Below are positions 61,031 through 64,000 of a stretch of DNA of 64,000 nt, one piece after another. Source of the stretch: Diphasiastrum complanatum (lineage: Eukaryota > Streptophyta > Lycopodiopsida > Lycopodiales > Lycopodiaceae); NCBI GenBank assembly GCA_029204225.1, contig MU831911.1:1-64000 (forward strand), written 5' to 3'. The notes beneath the pieces are model-generated. The model did not search any database, had not been told where the DNA came from, and saw only the letters and a program-made list of their open reading frames with translations. Position 1 is the stretch's first letter. Every line of letters begins with the position of its first letter. Position numbers and translations under genes: made by a program.

Positions 61031-62220
61031 CTATACATGTTCTGATTTCATATTCATGGTATAATTTTGGGCCATAGCATTAGTGAATTTAGACAGTTTG
61101 ATGATTGTTTCATCAGTAATTTACAGGCTGGCATCCTTTCTAGCCACCTTCAGTTCTTGATAGAATGAACACTTTTTTGTTGCAATCTACAAAAAATCTT
61201 GGTCCACTGTTAAACACCTCATGGATATGTGATGCAGTTGGCTGAGTCGTCGGTGTTTTACATAGTTTTTAAATTCCTTTGTAAAGTGTTGTCTTGGGGT
61301 GATAACAGCTGGAGAGTATTGCAACCGAACTCTCTAAGCTGTGGTGGACTCAATCGGGTGCATTTTGGCCTGAAAGATAATGCAATTTTTACACATCTTT
61401 TGCTTCCATGGCAACTAGCCCCTTGATCTCCCTCACATTCGGTGGCTCTGGATAGAAACCCATACTGCTGCCTTGATTATTTTGGTTCCAATTATTTTCT
61501 GTTTACACAGGCATTTTGCTCCCATGGTCTATCATAAATTGCCATGAGACCTCCCATGCATAGGCCGTGGCACTGGCCACTCAGCTATGCTACTTTTCTT
61601 TCTGGATGGTATGTTCTTTTAGTTTGGCATGGAGAGGGAGAAAAAACAACGGCTTTTTTCTGGGTGGGGGAGAAGTAGTTTATTTCTCAAGGACCCTGTT
61701 TGCTTGTTACCAGATTGTACTCCTGTCAAATAGATTGTTGTACAGAATCTTATGCCATAGTCTTACCATTCCCCCCCTCCCCCCCCAATAATGTAGGAAT
61801 TTTACTCCTGACATTACATTTTAATTGAGTAATGTGCATAATTGCATCACTTGAATAGCATTCAAGGTCCAAACATGTTCAAAAAACTTGAATAGCATAC
61901 ATAGGAAGTGTATCAACTAGTTGAGTAGCCAACCCATGTGATAGGGAGATTTGATTTGACATTGTTTTTGTGTAATGTCCCACTTGATTGTAGATCTTGC
62001 AAAAAATTTAATTTAATTTTTTTTCCTGTCTATTTGTCCCATTGGTGGAGACTTTGTTTCACAAGCTACATCCTTGGCTTTCAGCGTTTCATTATTCCTA
62101 TATCCTTGTCTTTTAGAATGCTTTCTTTTTTCTAATAAGGATGATGGTGAAGGAAAACTATCGAGGAAGACAACATGTAGTGTTCTGATGATAAATAATT
62201 TTTGGTCTTTTGAAGTGTCC
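61031..62220. other. intergenic, nothing recognised
   Basis: Short frames only. A short C-rich run at about 61771-61787. Confidence 0.4.
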
Positions 62221-62223
62221 TAT

Positions 62224-62525
62224 GATTAGGCCTAATTTAGGGTGGCATAAGCTTCGTGATGTCTCATCTCGAATTTGATCCCTTTTGATGATACGACCAT
62301 CAAAGTTTTTGCACAAGGACAAAGTAGTCTGAACCCTCTTAGAATTGTGTGATTCAAACATGTTTGGTACTATATTCCTTAATTAAATTGCATTTGAAAA
62401 TTTTGTGGTTAGGCCTTATTTAGCATAAGCTTCTTGATGTATCATCTCTAATTTGATCTCTTTTGATAATCCGACCATCAAGATTTAACCACAAGGACAA
62501 AGTAGTCTACACATCTTAGAATTGA
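62224..62525. repeat. diverged direct repeat, two ~120-bp copies
   Basis: GATTAGGCCTAATTTAGG through AAGTAGTCTGAACCCTCTTA (62224-62347) recurs at 62409-62525 with shared blocks GCATAAGCTTC, TGATGT.TCATCTC, AATTTGATC, GACCATCAA and CACAAGGACAAAGTAGTCT. Offset about 186 bp. Not coding. Confidence 0.8.
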
Positions 62526-63556
62526 GATGTTAGGTATGATACTTTATTTGTAAATTTTGTTGATACTTTCTTAGTAAGTCTTGTTAACACTTTTGTCTTT
62601 GTTATTTGACCAAATGTGAGCATGAAAGTGTTGAATGATGCAGATTAAAATTTCCAATATTGTAGCCCTTATTTTTTTCTCATTAAAGATGATGTAGAGA
62701 CCACCTTTACCTCATAGGGAGAACATCTATCACATTTTGACACGACACAATCGTAAGGTTTGGTGTTTTAAATTAAAGGTTTACACAATGTAGTTCATCG
62801 AAGAATTTCTATGTTCTAACATGGTTGTTGTTGCAGGTGGATGTAGATTTAAAATTATATAATCTAGCTTGTACATTCTTGCTACATGGCATCATTGTGG
62901 ATGACCAAGTGTCTTACTATCATAGTTAGGTAGTGATTAGGAGTCAATTTTGATGATCTTTTAGATAAGAAGATTCTTGGTGGTTATTGAGCTTCAAGTT
63001 GAGTCCCTACTTTTTAGGAGTTTTTGGTGAGATATGCCACGAATCACGTAAAGTCATCAGACTTCAACTGCCAAGTGGATAAGCATGCATGATCAGGGTA
63101 TTGGAGGCCAGGGTGAGGTCAAAATCTAAGTTCATTTAACCTTGATCCTCATATCAGAGCTCATCTATGTTGGCCATTTATAGTACATGCCCAACGCATG
63201 AAGCAATTAGAGTTGAGAATACAATTTAAAAACCCGATCGAATCAATCACCACAACACAACGTCAAGTGCAATAAGACAAGACAACAAAATTGCTCTCCC
63301 ACAAACTGTATATTCACACTAATAAGCAAGTACAAGGATAAAGTTACTTAAGAGCACTCAAAGGGCTCATAAAAGAAGGACGGCCCGATAATTTCTAGAA
63401 TTGAGCACATGTGGTGTCGTCGAAATTAGAAAGCACTATATAAGTCGATCATTGATATTTTAATTCTCTCCCTCAATGATCAACGTCTCTCTTTATTTAG
63501 AAATTTACACTATTCATGGAACATATCACTATGATAGTATCATAAGTATAGGCCTT
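62526..63556. other. intergenic, possible 3' LTR of RE6
   Basis: No gene. On the minus strand, sequence left of the RE6 stop contains a TATATAG-like box near 63440 and could be RE6's 3' LTR. Without the partner LTR the ends cannot be set. Confidence 0.3.
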
Positions 63557-64000
63557 TTATATAACTAGATCTAAGCCAAGTTTGGCTCTAAAAGTTTCAA
63601 ATTTCTCTTTACTTAAAGCTTTTGTAAATATATCAGCAACTTGCAACAACGTAGAACAATGTGCAATACTTATATCTTCAGATTGTAGCTTTTTACGCAC
63701 AAAATGATATTTTACTTCAATATGTTTTGTTCTCGCGTGAACGACAAGATTCTTAGCCAATTGTATCCCACTTTGGCTGTCACAGAAAATAATAGAAGGA
63801 TGTACCTTCTTCATGCCGTTTTCACGTAACAACTTATGCAGCCAAATAGCTTTCTGAGTGGCAGAACTTAATGCTTTATATTCAGCTTCTGTAGAAGAAT
63901 GAGAATGGTGTCTTGCTTCTTGCTAGACCATAAAAAACAACCGCTACCAAAATTGAAGGCATAACCTATTGTTGACTTTCTATCATCTACATTTCCTGTC
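63557..64000 (-). pseudogene. RE6: copia RNase H end at window edge
   Basis: Minus strand. DDRKSTIGYAFNFGSGCF and WSSKKQ lie in 63910-63990; a 1-2-nt shift near 63922 then gives HSSTEAEYKALSSATQKAIW. From 63832 to 63557 the frame is open: IIFCDSQSGIQLAKN, HARTKHIEVKYHFVRKKL, QVADIFTKALSKEKFETFRA, stop. A copia lineage different from RE1-RE4 (Ser/Gln where they have Leu/Ser after CDN). The rest of the element lies to the right of the window. Confidence 0.85.

Noticed and set aside
63140-63165. CATATCAGAGCTC, like a copia primer-binding site, on the plus strand
   Set aside because: It differs from TGGTATCAGAGC, and no LTR end CA lies directly before it; no plus-strand gag follows within the window.

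Overview
This is plant nuclear DNA: genes have GT-AG introns, RPT2 and CKS1 proteins match land-plant families, and most of the window is plant-type LTR retrotransposons (mainly Ty1-copia). Kilobase-scale, transposon-filled introns in an otherwise compact housekeeping gene suggest a very large genome such as a gymnosperm's; that placement is inference. I see no tRNA, rRNA or CRISPR array.

Layout. 1-2.6 kb: a ~365-bp tandem repeat, the last two exons of a CKS1-like cell-cycle gene, and a stray repeat copy. 3.0-9.0 kb: copia element RE1 (target duplication CCCAT), whose reverse transcriptase has been replaced by about 1.07 kb of unrelated open sequence. 9.1-10.5 kb: copia debris, a long CT/CA microsatellite and minisatellites. 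11.0-35.2 kb: a degenerate CACTA (En/Spm-type) DNA transposon gene region, preceded by a broken SET-domain-like reading frame. This is split by a nest of three copia elements: RE2 (15690-33994, duplication GACAC) contains RE4 (20437-32610, minus strand, AAAGA), which contains RE3 (23180-29040, ATTAG). By eye the LTR pairs differ at 8 substitutions plus 2 indels (RE2), 2 substitutions (RE4) and 0 (RE3), which agrees with the nesting order. RE3 has an intact 1316-codon gag-pol and RE4 is interrupted only by RE3. 36-37.3 kb: an array of GCGTGGCA palindromes and a CTAGAT-rich tract. 37.9-43.5 kb: an unrecognised decayed protein-coding region split by a truncated minus-strand copia element, RE5.

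44.1-60.9 kb: an apparently intact six-exon gene for the 26S proteasome ATPase RPT2 (444 aa). Its introns hold a minus-strand Ty3-gypsy chromovirus wreck, a cluster of five perfect hairpins, and gypsy and copia fragments. 60.9-63.5 kb is intergenic with a short direct repeat. The right edge holds the RNase H end of another minus-strand copia element (RE6).

The host genes (CKS1-like and RPT2) are housekeeping genes with no visible functional link. The remainder reads as a record of successive transposon insertions.
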